NCBI GenBank assembly: GCA_017654935.2
Contig: CM065684.1
Span: 58,877,756-58,941,755, forward strand
Source of the DNA: Phymorhynchus buccinoides
Taxonomy: Eukaryota; Mollusca; Gastropoda; Neogastropoda; Raphitomidae
DNA: 64,000 nucleotides
Direction of reading: 5' to 3'
Each line of letters begins with the position of its first letter. Position 1 is the stretch's first letter. The translations under genes and the position numbers were made by a program. Below, in pieces: positions 47,325 through 59,195 of this stretch. The notes under the pieces were generated by a model. The model saw only the letters and a program-made list of their open reading frames with translations. It was not told the DNA's origin and searched no databases.

Positions 47325-49150
47325 TGGATTAATACATTTTATAGAAATATTAAATCTTGTGTCGTAGTGAACGGTCAGGTATCTAACTCAGTAACTGGTT
47401 TGAAATTAAGAGAGGCTGTAGGCAAGGAGATCCCATTTCCCCATACCTGTTCATATTATGTGTAGAAATACTAGCGATAATGATAAGAGAACATACAGAT
47501 ATTAAAGGAATAATAATGAATGGTAGCGAACATAAACTCACACAATATGCAGACGACACCGAGTTTTTACTGGCAGGTGATAAAACGTCTTTTGAAATGT
47601 GCGTAAATGTTCTTCTTAAATTTGGATCAGTTTCAGGTCTTCTCAGATTAAATATATGGAACATTTAGGTTTTGACTGGAACCCTACAAAATTTAAAATA
47701 TTAGGAATATGGTTTACTAACGACCTACAAGAATGTGTAGTAATTAATTTTTCAGACAAATTAGCAGAAATTAAACAGTTATTTAAAATTTGGGTGAAAC
47801 GTCAGATCACTCCACTTGGAAGGATAGCCGTCTTAAAATCCCTTATACTTTCAAAATTAACTCATCTTTGGCTCCTACTACCCAACCCACCAGACATTTT
47901 TGTTCAAACATTGCAAAAGATATGTTATAAATTCATTTGGAATAAGAAACCAGATAAAATGAGTCGGAAAACGGCTCATAAGAATATTAAAAATGGAGGT
48001 ATTGGTCTTCCAGATATAAAAACATTTATAACTACTTTAAAATTAACATGGATGCATAAAACTGAAACGGTAACTCACAAATGGAAAAATATATTAATAA
48101 CCAACTTTCCTCAGTGGCATTTGATTAACAAATATGGACCAGAATATGTATCTCAATTCACAAAATATAACCTATTTTGGTGTGATGTTATAGATGCTTA
48201 TAAAGAATTTTATTATAAATGTGCACCTGAAAAACCTGCTGAAATATTAGCTGAACCTATCTGTTATAATAAAAGAATTCTAATTGGAAAAACATATGCC
48301 GTTTCAAAAAATCTAACTAACAGAAATGTTACCTGTATTGCGGATTTCCTTAACGATAAGGGACAGTTTCTCTCTTATATACAGTTCATACAAAAATATA
48401 ATATTATTATTGATTTTATTACGCATGCTGGATATAAATCTGCTATATCAGAGTATATGAAAAGAAGTAATGTTACCCCTAAGGACAATAAGTACATTAA
48501 TTCAACATTTTGTACTAAGAAACTACTTGCTACTCACAAAGGCTCAAAGCTGTATTATGATATATTAATTGAAAACAATGTTCCCCCCAAATGCTGCGAG
48601 AAATGGGATTTAAAGCTCTCAATAAATCATGATTGGAAATCTTGTTTTTGGTATGCGCATAAAATACATGACATCAAATTGAAATGGTTTCAGCTAAAAA
48701 TACTGCATAGACGTCTGGGAACAAATATAATCTTGAAGGAAATGGGGGTTAACAACAGTGATAAATGTAATTTTTGTGGACTAGAAAAAGACAGTATTGG
48801 TCACATATTCTAGAAATGTACACATGTTTTATTCTTTTGGCATGCATTCACATATATGTTTAAAGACAATTGTACCAATGCCACTAATCTTGTTCTGACT
48901 GAATCTCTGGTATTAATGGGCTTCGATAAAAAATATAGTAATCGATTCAGTATTTTATTTCATTCTATTATTTGCTAAATATTATATATACACTTGCAAG
49001 ATGAATGAAACACTCCCACGATTATCAGTATTTTTGAAAAAACTACAATATCGATACAACATTGAAGATTACAATGCTAAATTAAGTATGGATTACTCAG
49101 ATTTTGTTTTGAAATGGGCAGCATATACACCAATCATTGTTGATACCTAA
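47325..49150 (+). pseudogene. Tx1/L1-like LINE ORF2, C-terminal RT and tail (copy C)
   Basis: Counterpart of 14002-15819. The start of this part has a 6-base insertion (CTCAGTAACTGG here, CTGG in A) near 47390. The YADD box, the 385-codon tail and the CNFCG knuckle are intact as sequence, with HRRLG here against HRCLG in A. Confidence 0.85.
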
Positions 49151-49344
49151 TTGTTTCACTGAACATGTATTTACTGCACTGGAACGGTGAAAATTGCCAT
49201 ATTCTTATGTCTGAAAACATGCCAGGTTCATAACAAAAATGTGGATCATTGTAGGCCATATTCAATGTAATATTTGAAGTTGAGGCCATCATATTGTACA
49301 TAATGATGAAAGAAAAGAAAATAGATGAACACATACATCCAACC

Positions 49345-49437
<93 letters not shown>

Positions 49438-50089
49438 TCTCTCTCAACAACACACAGAGGAAAACATTGTTGATGATTCTAATATGTTTATTTGGTTGTT
49501 GGAGGGTTGTGTATGTTTGATTTTTTTATTTTTTATTTTTTTCTTCTTTAATATATTTAGTAATGTCATTTGTTTGTTTTCTGCAAAATTGTAAACTGTA
49601 AAAAAAAAAGTTCTGTAAAAAAAAAAGTTCAATAAAAAAAACACATAAAAAAACAAATATTAATGTGATATCTTTATTATTACAATATAATGAAACACTT
49701 GTTTGCATGCACTTGTTTTCCTACACTTCAGCTGCTTCTATAATGACTGTCTTATGTCAATACAATAGAGGTGTCTATTATGTATTTATACCTTTTTTTA
49801 TATTATGATTCTATTTATTATGATTCTATTTATTAAGAAACTGCTGATTATTGTATTACCATTCCTTTGGTATTGTTTTTGTACCGTGCACTAAACTTTA
49901 ACTATGTTTGGGGTTTTTGTAATCATCACCCAAATGTTCATAGTTTTGCCAACTTGTTGAATTCTCTTTTCCTTGTAAAGAGGTAAAATATTGCCTTGTG
50001 TGATGAATCTTTATACCAGTAGTTGAATGCTATGATATTAACTGCTTTTTATATTGCAATAAAGAGTACAAGATTGCTCACTTATTTAG
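49151..50089 (+). other. LINE 3' region (copy C)
   Basis: Counterpart of 15820-16745, with a long CT run (49350-49444). It ends at the point where A carries its deletion. Confidence 0.5.
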
Positions 50090-50964
50090 TTACTACCGTT
50101 GTGTTTAGAGTGTGTATGTGTAGTGATTGTGCATTTGTGTGAAAATGACAAATGTGTAAGTATGAGTTTGCATGTGTGTGTTTGTGTTTGTGTGTGAGTA
50201 GCAGTACTTAAATTATGCACATTGATTAGGGTTTTGCCTGTAATATAATTTACCATAGAGGCTGTCTCTGTTCACAAATTATATCACACAAACACCATTG
50301 ACGATAAGAAAGCACTGATATAGTGCAAACTTCAGCTTAAGAAAAGTCAGTTTATATTTCATTTTTTTCTCCCAAAGACAGAGTGTGGCTGCCCATGTGG
50401 TGGGGTAATCAAAAACGGTCACACACGTAATGTTCCCATCCATAGCTGATGCACTTGTACCATAGTGTTGAAGTGCTTCCGCTGTTGGGATGGTCCCTGG
50501 AGTCTTTTAGCCAGGGTAAGCCAACAACAAATTCCATTTTGTTTATAGCCCAGCAGTCACTACATGCAAAAAGAGAGAGAAACAACACTGGTACATCCTA
50601 GGGCATGCATCATGAGGATAGTGTCTGGCATTGGAAAGGTTCTCACTCTTGAAATGAATTTCAAGCCAAATCTTGATGAGGATGTAAATAAAAGCAATGT
50701 AGTGATGACATGTATGAGTTTGAACTCAAAACTGAAGAAATTGATTTGTACAAATACATGCAAATTATCCTAGAAACTACCAAAACATCAAAGCCTGTTC
50801 ATAATTGATACACCTATCTGGGTAATTGAAAGAAAAGTAATAAAAATTATGCTAAAAGAAAATTATGGTAACTATAGTATGTGTAGATACATGCATAAGT
50901 GTGCGCACGCACACGCACACACACACACGCACACACACACATGATTCTGGACAAATTTCACACA
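50090..50964. other. C-only non-coding sequence
   Basis: The first part of the block absent from A. It is mixed AT-rich sequence with a CA stretch near 50905-50940. No gene recognised. Confidence 0.5.
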
Positions 50965-51760
50965 TATTTACGTTCCATCTCGATCCCTCCGCTCATCAAA
51001 TAACAGTAGGATCTTTCGAATACAAAACTTTAAACGTGAGAGGCACGGTGGTAGAGCTTTTACATCATCAGCAGTCAAACTCTGGAATTCATTGCCTTCT
51101 GCTGTCAGACATAGTCAATCTAGCATCGTTCAAAACAAACCTGAAAACCCATCTGTTCCGGCAATCTTTACAATAACACCCCCCCATCTCCATGTGCGTG
51201 TGTATGTGTGCAGACGCATATGCGTGTGTTTGTGTGTATGCGTGCGTGCGCTGTACGTGTGTGTTGTGTGTGATTGTGCGATGCATGTCCGTATATTTGT
51301 ATGTATGTATGTAATTTGTGTGCGTGTATGTATGTAATTTGTGAGTGTGCGTGCGCCCACGGCCGCGCTTCCGACAGGTGTGTTGTGTGTGTGAATGTGC
51401 TGTGTGTGTTCTGTGTGGGTTTATGTGTATGCGTGCGCAGGAGAGATTGTGTTCGGCTAGAGAGAGGGGGGGGGGGGGGGGGGGAGTGAGTGTGTGCGAG
51501 TATGTGTCTGTGAGTATGAGTGCACGTGTGTGTTTTGTGTATGTGAGTGCGCATGTGTGTTTGAGTGTGTCTGTGCGTTTGTGTGTGTGCGTGTGCGCGT
51601 GTTTGTACAAGTGTAATATTATGTTTGTGTAAGTGTGTGTGCGTTTCAGTGAGCATGTGTTTGATTAAATGTGTGTGGGTATGTATGTGTGCAAGAACGC
51701 GTTCACTCGCGTGCGTGTGCGTATGTGAGTGTTTCAATGCTGATTGTAAAGCACTTTTTT
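50965..51760 (+). mobile_element. L2-like LINE 3' end (C only)
   Basis: A short coding remnant reads LWNSLPSAVRHSQS and, after a frameshift, LASFKTNLKTHLFRQSL and a stop at 51174. This is the typical C-terminus of L2/CR1-group RT proteins. It is followed by a GT-rich untranslated region with the landmarks described for 21667-22262, and by CAATGCTGATTGTAAAGCAC. This is the source family of the insertion found in the raftlin-like gene intron. Confidence 0.7.
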
Positions 51761-52207
51761 TTTTAATATTAAAAAAACGGCAAACGAAATACATTAATCC
51801 ATTCTGTTCTAGTGATTCAAAACAAATGGAATAATAACTCAACCAAATTTTCCCACATACAATATCCACTGTCAAGATTAAAACCACAAAAAGTATGCTT
51901 CATGTATTGCTCACATATACTGCATCACAAAACATATTGTTTCAAAAAGAAGATTGTCCTAAATTAATAATACAATACAGTCGTTGCTATATAAAATCTT
52001 GTACTTAAATGAATGTTCGTTAGGATAGAAATAGAAACATTTTTTCTGTTTTTTTACATAAGTTATGTCATTTTTTACAGAAAATAATATCCATTAACGT
52101 GTTTGTTTCTTGTGGAATACATCCTAAAAATTAAAGCCTTTTAGTTTTACATAAATTATGGAATGTCATGTTTAGGAGATAAAACATTTTCCTAAGCATA
52201 AGTACAA
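51761..52207. other. AT-rich sequence, nothing recognised
   Basis: AT-rich, no open frame of note, no repeat structure seen. Confidence 0.5.
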
Positions 52208-52948
52208 TTTAATGCAACTAGCGCAACTCCGAGTACCAGTAACGCCTAGTAACGGTAACGCCTAGTAACGGTAACGCCAAGTACTGGTAACGCTGAGAAC
52301 AGCAAATTTGAAGCGATTCGGTTAAGAAACGGCGGAGTTATAAGGCCCTGTATCCAGTTGGCGCTGCTGTGAGAGTGACGCGCTCTCCATAGTAACGGTA
52401 ACGCCTAGTAACGGTAACGCCTAGTAACGGTAACGCCAAGTACTGGTAACGCTGAGTACAGCAAATTTGAAGCGATTCGGTTAAGAAAAGGCGGCGTTAT
52501 AAGGCCCCGTTTCCCGTTGGCGCTGCTCTGAGAGTGACGCGCTCTCCCGATTCTCGTCAAATTTCCTGCCATGCTTTGCCACGGCCATAGCAAGCCTGAC
52601 AGCAAATTTGAAGCAATTCAGTTAAGAAACGGCGGAGGTATTCGTGAAAAGGTGAAGCGGCGTATAGCGCGCGCGTTTCTGAACCGATTCGCTGCCGGTT
52701 TGGCACACCGATAGGCACCGTCCCCGGTCATGTACCTGCCAAATTCGCAGGCAATCGGCCCAGAAACGCCAGAGATACGGGCGCCGAGAGGCCGGCGGAT
52801 GCGCGTTTCGCGCATTTGCGAAACCGCGCAAATGACACGGCCGCCTCGGTTGCCGTTGTCCATCGGCCCGTTAGGGCTCACAGCAAATTTGAAGCGATTC
52901 GGTCGAAAAACGGCGGAGTTGTAAGGCCCGTTTCGTGTTTCAGACACA
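52208..52948. repeat. GC-rich degenerate repeat block (C only)
   Basis: Two units of about 159 bp (roughly 52230-52388 and 52389-52548) repeat AGTAACGGTAACGCC, then AGCAAATTTGAAGCGATTCGG, GGCGGAGTTATAAGGCCC and GAGAGTGACGCGCTCTCC. The AGCAAATTTGAAGC(G/A)ATTC motif recurs at about 52601 and 52881 in a more diverged context. The block is far richer in CpG than its AT-rich flanks. Minus-strand open frames across it are short and repetitive. I cannot assign it to a family. Confidence 0.6.
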
Positions 52949-53545
52949 CACACACACAGACACACACACACACACACACACACGGGACAGTTGGCTTATT
53001 ACTATATGATGTTATACAAAGACAAACAAAAACATTTCATTATTATCTGCATGGTGACAATCTAAAATATTGTTACTTTTGTTATTGAACATTAAACACA
53101 TTTAACAAATTCTATTCTAAAATGTTGCATTAAATTATTTTGTCAGCATTAATAAAAAAAATTAAAGCTATCAAAACTCTAAACAGTTGAAAATACACTA
53201 TCAAAACTTTACTACATTAATGAATAGCTTAATAACTATTTCTTTTGTCTTACATCAAAACATTTAAATATACATAATGAACCAATTAAATTATAGCATT
53301 ATTAACCAATTAAGTAGTCTGCTCTTTTTCTTTCTTTTTTATCTTTTAATATCTACAAAGAGTCAAAGTTTTCTAGATGCAACTGACCTAATTGAAAGCA
53401 TATATTGGTATTCCACAACATTTTATGCCCACTGTTCTTTTTGATTTGACATTACAGTTTTCTCAATACAACTACAAGTGTATAATAGAGAAAGATATAT
53501 AATTTTATAACTGAGCAAACTCATGGTTTCTTTTAAACATAAAGA

Positions 53546-53579
<34 letters not shown>

Positions 53580-53830
53580 GGGAGGAGTGATAGGAAGGGA
53601 GGGTGGGTAGGTATGCTATGGAATAGAGGATATTGTGTATGTTTTGCATATGAACTAAATCATTTCAATATCACAAAAGCATTTCACATCATCATAATCC
53701 ATACACATCAACACTGCACATGATTATAGTTCTTCAGAAAAACATTGAGTAATTGACTGGCTTTTTTTAATACTTGAAAACAGGTATCACGAATACATTA
53801 TGCATGGCGGCAGCTTCACTTTTTCCCGGA
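52949..53830. other. AT-rich sequence with CA run, no gene seen
   Basis: A CA run (52946-52983) followed by AT-rich sequence without a coding signature, and a short GA stretch near 53540-53583. Confidence 0.5.
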
Positions 53831-53932
53831 TTATTTTATGCTGTCTCTAATTCGTTTCATCTCAGCCACTTCTGAAATCATGAAGTCCAATGGGTTGTCA
53901 GGCTTTTGAAAGATGATGTTCGCTGTCATACT
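53831..53932 (-). CDS. Possible terminal exon of an unidentified gene (C only)
   Basis: On the minus strand a branch-point-like CTAAC, a pyrimidine-rich tract and TATTGCAG precede 33 codons reading SMTANIIFQKPDNPLDFM... and ending RDSIK plus TAA. The pattern of a hydrophobic helix, then KPDNPLDF, then a second helix resembles RII-alpha/DPY-30-type dimerisation-docking segments of ciliary and signalling proteins; this is inference from pattern only. No upstream exon was found. In the minus-strand direction the intron contains a CA run and then a LINE. Segment A lacks the region. It could be a gene relic. Confidence 0.35.
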   Translation of the reverse strand, partial: SMTANIIFQKPDNPLDFMISEVAEMKRIRDSIK

Positions 53933-54009
53933 CTGCAATACAGAATATAAGGGAAAACAGTTAGATATGTACTGTGGGTGTGCCATCATACAATTGTGCA
54001 TGCATATGT

Positions 54010-54011
<2 letters not shown>

Positions 54012-54088
<77 letters not shown>
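54012..54088. repeat. CA microsatellite
   Basis: A pure CA run of about 77 bp upstream (on the minus strand) of the candidate exon. Confidence 0.95.
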
Positions 54089-54091
<3 letters not shown>

Positions 54092-54432
54092 TTGTCTTTC
54101 TTGTCTACTTTCACAATCCTCAGAGAGAAAGAGAAAGCAAGGGTTGGGTTTGGGCTGTTGTTGTTTTTTTGTTTTTCTTTTTTTACAATCTTGAAAACTA
54201 AAGATTTGTATCAAAGAAAGTTCAAGTTAATACAGGATGAGAAAACAGTGTCTAAATAGCTTTGGATAAGAATATTAAATGTCCTTCAAAACAGAAAGTA
54301 ACTGAAAGTAACACCAAAGACTGTGTAATTATAAACTTTCTGGTAACATTCAGAATTTATTTTTTTTTGAAAATACTAGATGCTGTGTTTAGGGGGTAAA
54401 AACGTGCATAACATTATTATTATTATGAGTCA

Positions 54433-55045
54433 GTGCTTGTTGGTTGTGCATATCGTAGTCCAAATTCATCACATGATAATACCAGATTATTGTGTAATTT
54501 ATTAAAATCAGAATGTATTTCTAAATTTGATAAGGTCTGTGTTTTGGGCGATTTCAATGTTCCTAATGCAAGATGGAATGAGGTTTGGAATGCTGAGGGA
54601 AACATAACTCATGAGTTTGTAGAATGCACTAGAGATGCATTGCTAATCCAGAAAGTAACACACGCAACAAGACATATGGTAAATCAAAGACCCACAATGG
54701 ACGATTTAGTATTTGTTAATGAAGATAGTCGTATATCAGATATAACACACAGGGACCCTTTAGGTAAAAATGACCATGATGTTTTATTATTTGACCTGTA
54801 TGTGCCTAGAGTTAAAATAGCAACAAAAAGAAAGTATAAGTATGAATTAAACAAGGGTAATTATTCAGCAATGAGAGAAGATATAAGTAAGTTTAATCAT
54901 TCAATTTGGGATGAACTGAATGTTAATGATAGTTGGGATGTCATCCGCGATCTTATTAAAGTTATCATGGAGAATCATATGCCTGCAGTGCCAACCAACA
55001 CTAGGAATTCAAGGTAATCTTGGGTAAATAAAAAAAAGTATTAAA
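54433..55045 (+). pseudogene. CR1-like LINE, endonuclease part (C only)
   Basis: An open frame of 194 codons shows GCAYRSPNSSHDN, VCVLGDFNVPN and RISDITHRDPLGKNDHDVLLF, matching endonuclease motifs of CR1/Jockey-group LINEs (the GDFN box and the final DH). It has no plausible start, so it is 5'-truncated. It stops at 55015 and is interrupted by the antisense L2-like element. The element continues at 56304 and 57334. Confidence 0.8.
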
Positions 55046-55206
55046 AATAATAATAGTAATAATAATAATGGGAATTTATATAGCGCTCTTTCTCACATGA
55101 GCTCAGTGCGCTTTACATTGATAACAAGAACATTAAAGGCAAACAAATAATCAATCATTAGAAAATAAGATAAAAACGATGAGTTGCACGCAACGTTCTC
55201 TTACTT

Positions 55207-55269
<63 letters not shown>

Positions 55270-56303
55270 TACATGCACGCACGCACGTACGCACGCCTGC
55301 ATGCACGCAGGCACACACACACACATACATACTCAAACACACACACACACACACATGAACGCACGCACGCACACATACACACATATACACGCACGCACAC
55401 ACTCACACACAATTAATTATACAAGAGTAAAATAGTAACAATATGAAAATTCAAAGAAGAAACATAGACCACATTCACATTCTCAATCAAGTTTGGATAC
55501 AATACTGCAACTTGAAATAAAATCATACTGCCATCGACATATACCAGTTACATGACTAATTATATGAATTTTGCAAGAACAAAAATACCCTTCTATTTCA
55601 TTTACAAGCATTTAAAGTTTACAAAACGTAGACATTCTACATACAACTTACGAATAATAAAATAATAATTGTAAATACATTTTGTTACAAGATTTCTGCA
55701 ATGAAACGGACCCCCCACCCCCACCTCACACACAAACACTAATCAATCATAATATGTCCGAAACAAGTGAGTTTTAAGGGCAGAGCGAAAGGCGGAGATA
55801 GAGTCAGATGAGCGGACATGTTGTGGGAGGGAATTCCATAAGTGAGGTGCTAAATAGTAGAAGGATCGTTCACCAAAAGATTTCGTGTGGACCCGAGGAA
55901 CCTTGAGTGTGCAGCTGTCAGAGGAAGAACGTAGGGAGCGAGCAGGCGTGTAGACAGTTACTAGTTCGGAGATATAGACAGGACCAGAAGAGTGAACAGC
56001 ACCGAAACAAGGGCAAGCTATTTTATACTTGATTCTAGCCTCTACTGGAAGCCAGTGCAAGTTACGAAGATGAGGTGTTATATGATCAGAGCGTGGAATC
56101 TTGAGAGTGAGGCGTGCTGCACTGTTTTGCAGTTTTTGAACACGTTGCAGGAGATACTGAGGACAGCCACAGAGAAGAGAGTAATTGCAATAGTCAATGC
56201 GGGAAAGAATAAAGGCAGAAATAAGAGTTTTCGTGGCTTCTATATATACAGACAGAAAGTGTCGAACAGCACCTAAAAAGGTTAGAAAGAAACATATCAG
56301 CAA
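55046..56303 (-). pseudogene. L2-like LINE, 5'-truncated, antisense (C)
   Basis: The 186-codon minus-strand frame (stop at 55743) shows SRIDYCNYSLL, ITPHLRNLHWLPVEAR, SFYYLAPHLWNSLP and ALKTHLFRTYY. Its 3' tail at 55046-55120 reads, on the minus strand, TGTAAAGCGCACTGAGC...AGCGCTATATAAATTCCC plus an ATT run, the standard end of this group. A CA microsatellite (55211-55264 and nearby) lies in the 3' untranslated part. The imperfect flanks AGTATTAAAAAT and AATATTCAAAAT may be the target duplication. Confidence 0.8.
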
Positions 56304-56772
56304 TATTCAAAATTTCTGCAAACTAAAGAAGGTCAAGCTTATATAGCATCTAAACAAAATGAAAAAAATAAAAAGGGGCCGGCCTATGAAATATATAGAA
56401 AATCAATAAACTTTGATAAATTGAATTAATCAATAAATTAAAAAATCAAGGAAAACATATGAAAACAATGTGGTGTGGCAAATAATTGTAAAACAAATCC
56501 AAAGGCATTTTGGAGATATGTTAATGAAAGGTCAAAAACCAATGTCGGAGTTAGTGCTCTTAAAAAAGATAACGATGAGTACGCTGTAATTACTGACAAG
56601 GATAAAGCTGAAACATTAAATAATTTTTTTGCTAGTGTGTTTACAGATGAGGATGTTATAAATTCACCATTATTGTCAGATTGTGTTAATTCAGGCAGTG
56701 TTTCAATTTCAGATATAAGAGTTACTCCCCAAGCGGTTGAGACAAAATTTAAGGAACTGGATGCCTCAAAAG
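56304..56772 (+). pseudogene. CR1-like LINE, linker and N-terminal RT (copy C)
   Basis: Counterpart of 17122-17590, with the same NPKAFWRYVNE and NNFFASVFTDED landmarks. Confidence 0.8.
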
Positions 56773-57333
56773 CATTGTTGGGAATATTATTTCCCATATG
56801 TGCCTACCCGGGTCGAGAGGACGTAAAACACCAAAATTCATTCATCATTGTTGGGAATATGTTTGCTTATTGAGTGTGGCGGTACCATAGCCAATGAGGT
56901 TTAACCGAGGCGTGGTTACTGCTACACCTATCTGTATAGTTAAAAAATCGGGACTTTACTGGAGTTGCACTGCCTCCGGGCATTGCCTCCAGTATCGTTC
57001 CCACCATCTTTGTATCTACAAATGTCCCATATGTGTCTGTTCCAGACCGAGAGGACGTAAAACACCATTTTTCATTCATTGTTGGGAATATAAGAGTTTT
57101 AATGCAACAAATACTTGTAGCGGTGCCATAGCCGATGAGGTTTAACCGCGGCGTGGTTACCGCTACACCTATCTGTATTAATAAAAGATCGGGACTTTAC
57201 TGGTTTCGTACTGCCTCCGGGCATTGCCTCCAGTATTGTTCCCACCATATTAGTATTTACAAATGTCCCATATGTGTCTGATTCAGACCAAGAGGACGTC
57301 AAACACAATTTTCGTCGCCATTGTTGGGAATAT
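56773..57333 (+). mobile_element. SINE-like trimer (locus 1, C)
   Basis: The target CATTGTTGGGAATAT occurs at 56773-56787, 56846-56860, 57077-57091 and 57319-57333, with three units between, as in A. The array therefore predates the A/C split. Confidence 0.75.
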
Positions 57334-58292
57334 ACATGGCTGGATAAAAGATTTCTTAACTGACAGGTCTCAAAAGGTTCGAGTTGGTGAGAAATACTCA
57401 TCAGACGTATGCTAAAGTACTAAGTGAAATCCCTCAGGGGAGCATACTAGGGCCTCTTTTATCTACTATTTTTTATTAATGACTTGCCAGAGTGTGTGGA
57501 ATCATCATGCAAAATTGTTGCTGATGATACAAAGATTTTCAATAAATCAGTTAATAGTTACTTACTTCAAAGGGATTTAACTAGTCTACAAGAATGGAGT
57601 GATAAATGGAATCTGTATTTTAATACTGATAAATGCAAGGTTATGCATGCTGGAAAAAATAATCCCCATATTGAGTATACCATGACCAAGAACTCTGTAG
57701 CAACATGTGAAGATGAAAAGGACCTTGGAGTGACTTTTGACAAAGATTTTTCTTTTGACACACACATTCAAAATTGTATTAATAAGGCTAATAAAATTTA
57801 TAAGTATGAACTGTGATATTTTCAATAGCCACATTTAGAGTATGGCAATATTATTTGGTCCCCAAGATTTAAGTACCAGTCAAAATCAATACAAAAAGTT
57901 CAACGCAGAGCTACTAACCTTGTAAAACAGTGTAAAAATATGTCTTATGAAAATAGACTTTTGTATCTCAATTTGTTTTCATTAAAGGGAAGAAGAATTA
58001 GGGGGGATCGATCTTATTGAAACTTACAAATTATTTAATGGCTATATATTGATTTGTCATGGGATAAATTCTTTGAATCACCACAGTATAATCTGACAAG
58101 AAATTCTGATGGTAAGACATTTATCAAAAGGTGTAATACTAATATTTCTTTTAAAATGTTTTCAGTAACAGAGTTGCTAACATGTGGAATGAATTTCCTT
58201 TTGAGTTAAAATGTGCACCAAATACTAACATCTTCAAAAATCGTCTTGATGAATTTCCAACATTTGTTAGTATATTTAGAAGCTTTGATTAA
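57334..58292 (+). pseudogene. CR1-like LINE, C-terminal RT (copy C)
   Basis: Counterpart of 18153-19110, with the same frame breaks plus a small change near 58147 (TCTTTTAAAATG here, TAGAAAAAATG in A). Confidence 0.8.
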
Positions 58293-58407
58293 TTTATTTT
58301 CATATGAAAATTTATTTATTTTAACCGTACCTTGACCAAAACAATATATGCTTATGTTTAAAATGATGGGACTCCTAAAAAGCTTCACGGCTTGTTTTGT
58401 CCTATAC

Positions 58408-58961
58408 CTACTACTACTACTATATGTCCCATATGTGCCTACCCGGGTCGAGAGGACGTAAAACACCAAAATTCATTCTACTACTACTACCTGCCTTCCC
58501 GGGTCGAGAGGACGTAAAACACAACTTTGGCATTTGTACTACTATTACCCATACTAGAATGCAACAAATACTTGTAGCGGTGCCATAGCCGATGAGGTTT
58601 AACCGAGGCGTGGTTACCGCTACACCTATCTGTATTGATTTTTTTAAAAAATCGGGACTTTACTGGTTTCGTACTGCCTCCGGGCATTGCCTCCAGTATT
58701 GTTCCCACCATATTTGTATTTACAAATGTCCCATATGTGTCTGATTCAGACCAAGAGGACGTAAAACACCATTTTCGTCGTCTACTACTACTACCATTAA
58801 ATTTACTTATCTGTATTAATAAAAAAATCGGGACTTTACTGGTTTCGTACTGCCTCCGGGCATTGCCTCCAGAATTGTTCCCACCATATTTATTTACAAA
58901 TGTCCCATATGTGTCTGATTCAGACCAAGAGGACGTAAAACTCCATTTTCGTCTACTACTA
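58408..58961 (+). mobile_element. SINE-like tetramer in a CTA tail (locus 3, C)
   Basis: Counterpart of 19226-19779, with the same four units and CTA-type separators. Confidence 0.7.
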
Positions 58962-59195
58962 TAGGCCTACTACTACTACTGCTACTATATTATGGTAAAT
59001 AATTATCTTTTGTTGATATTCATATCATATCAGTTTAGGCTCTGTAGGCTTATGAAGCCTTTTGCCCTCTAGATATTTTTCTCAAATATAAATATTTATT
59101 TTCCTTTTTCTTTTTGTTTGCCCGTGAATTACTACGGCTATTGTGTATTTGTTTTGGGTTGGGTTAGTTGTTGTTTCAGGTTTTTTTTTTTTTTT

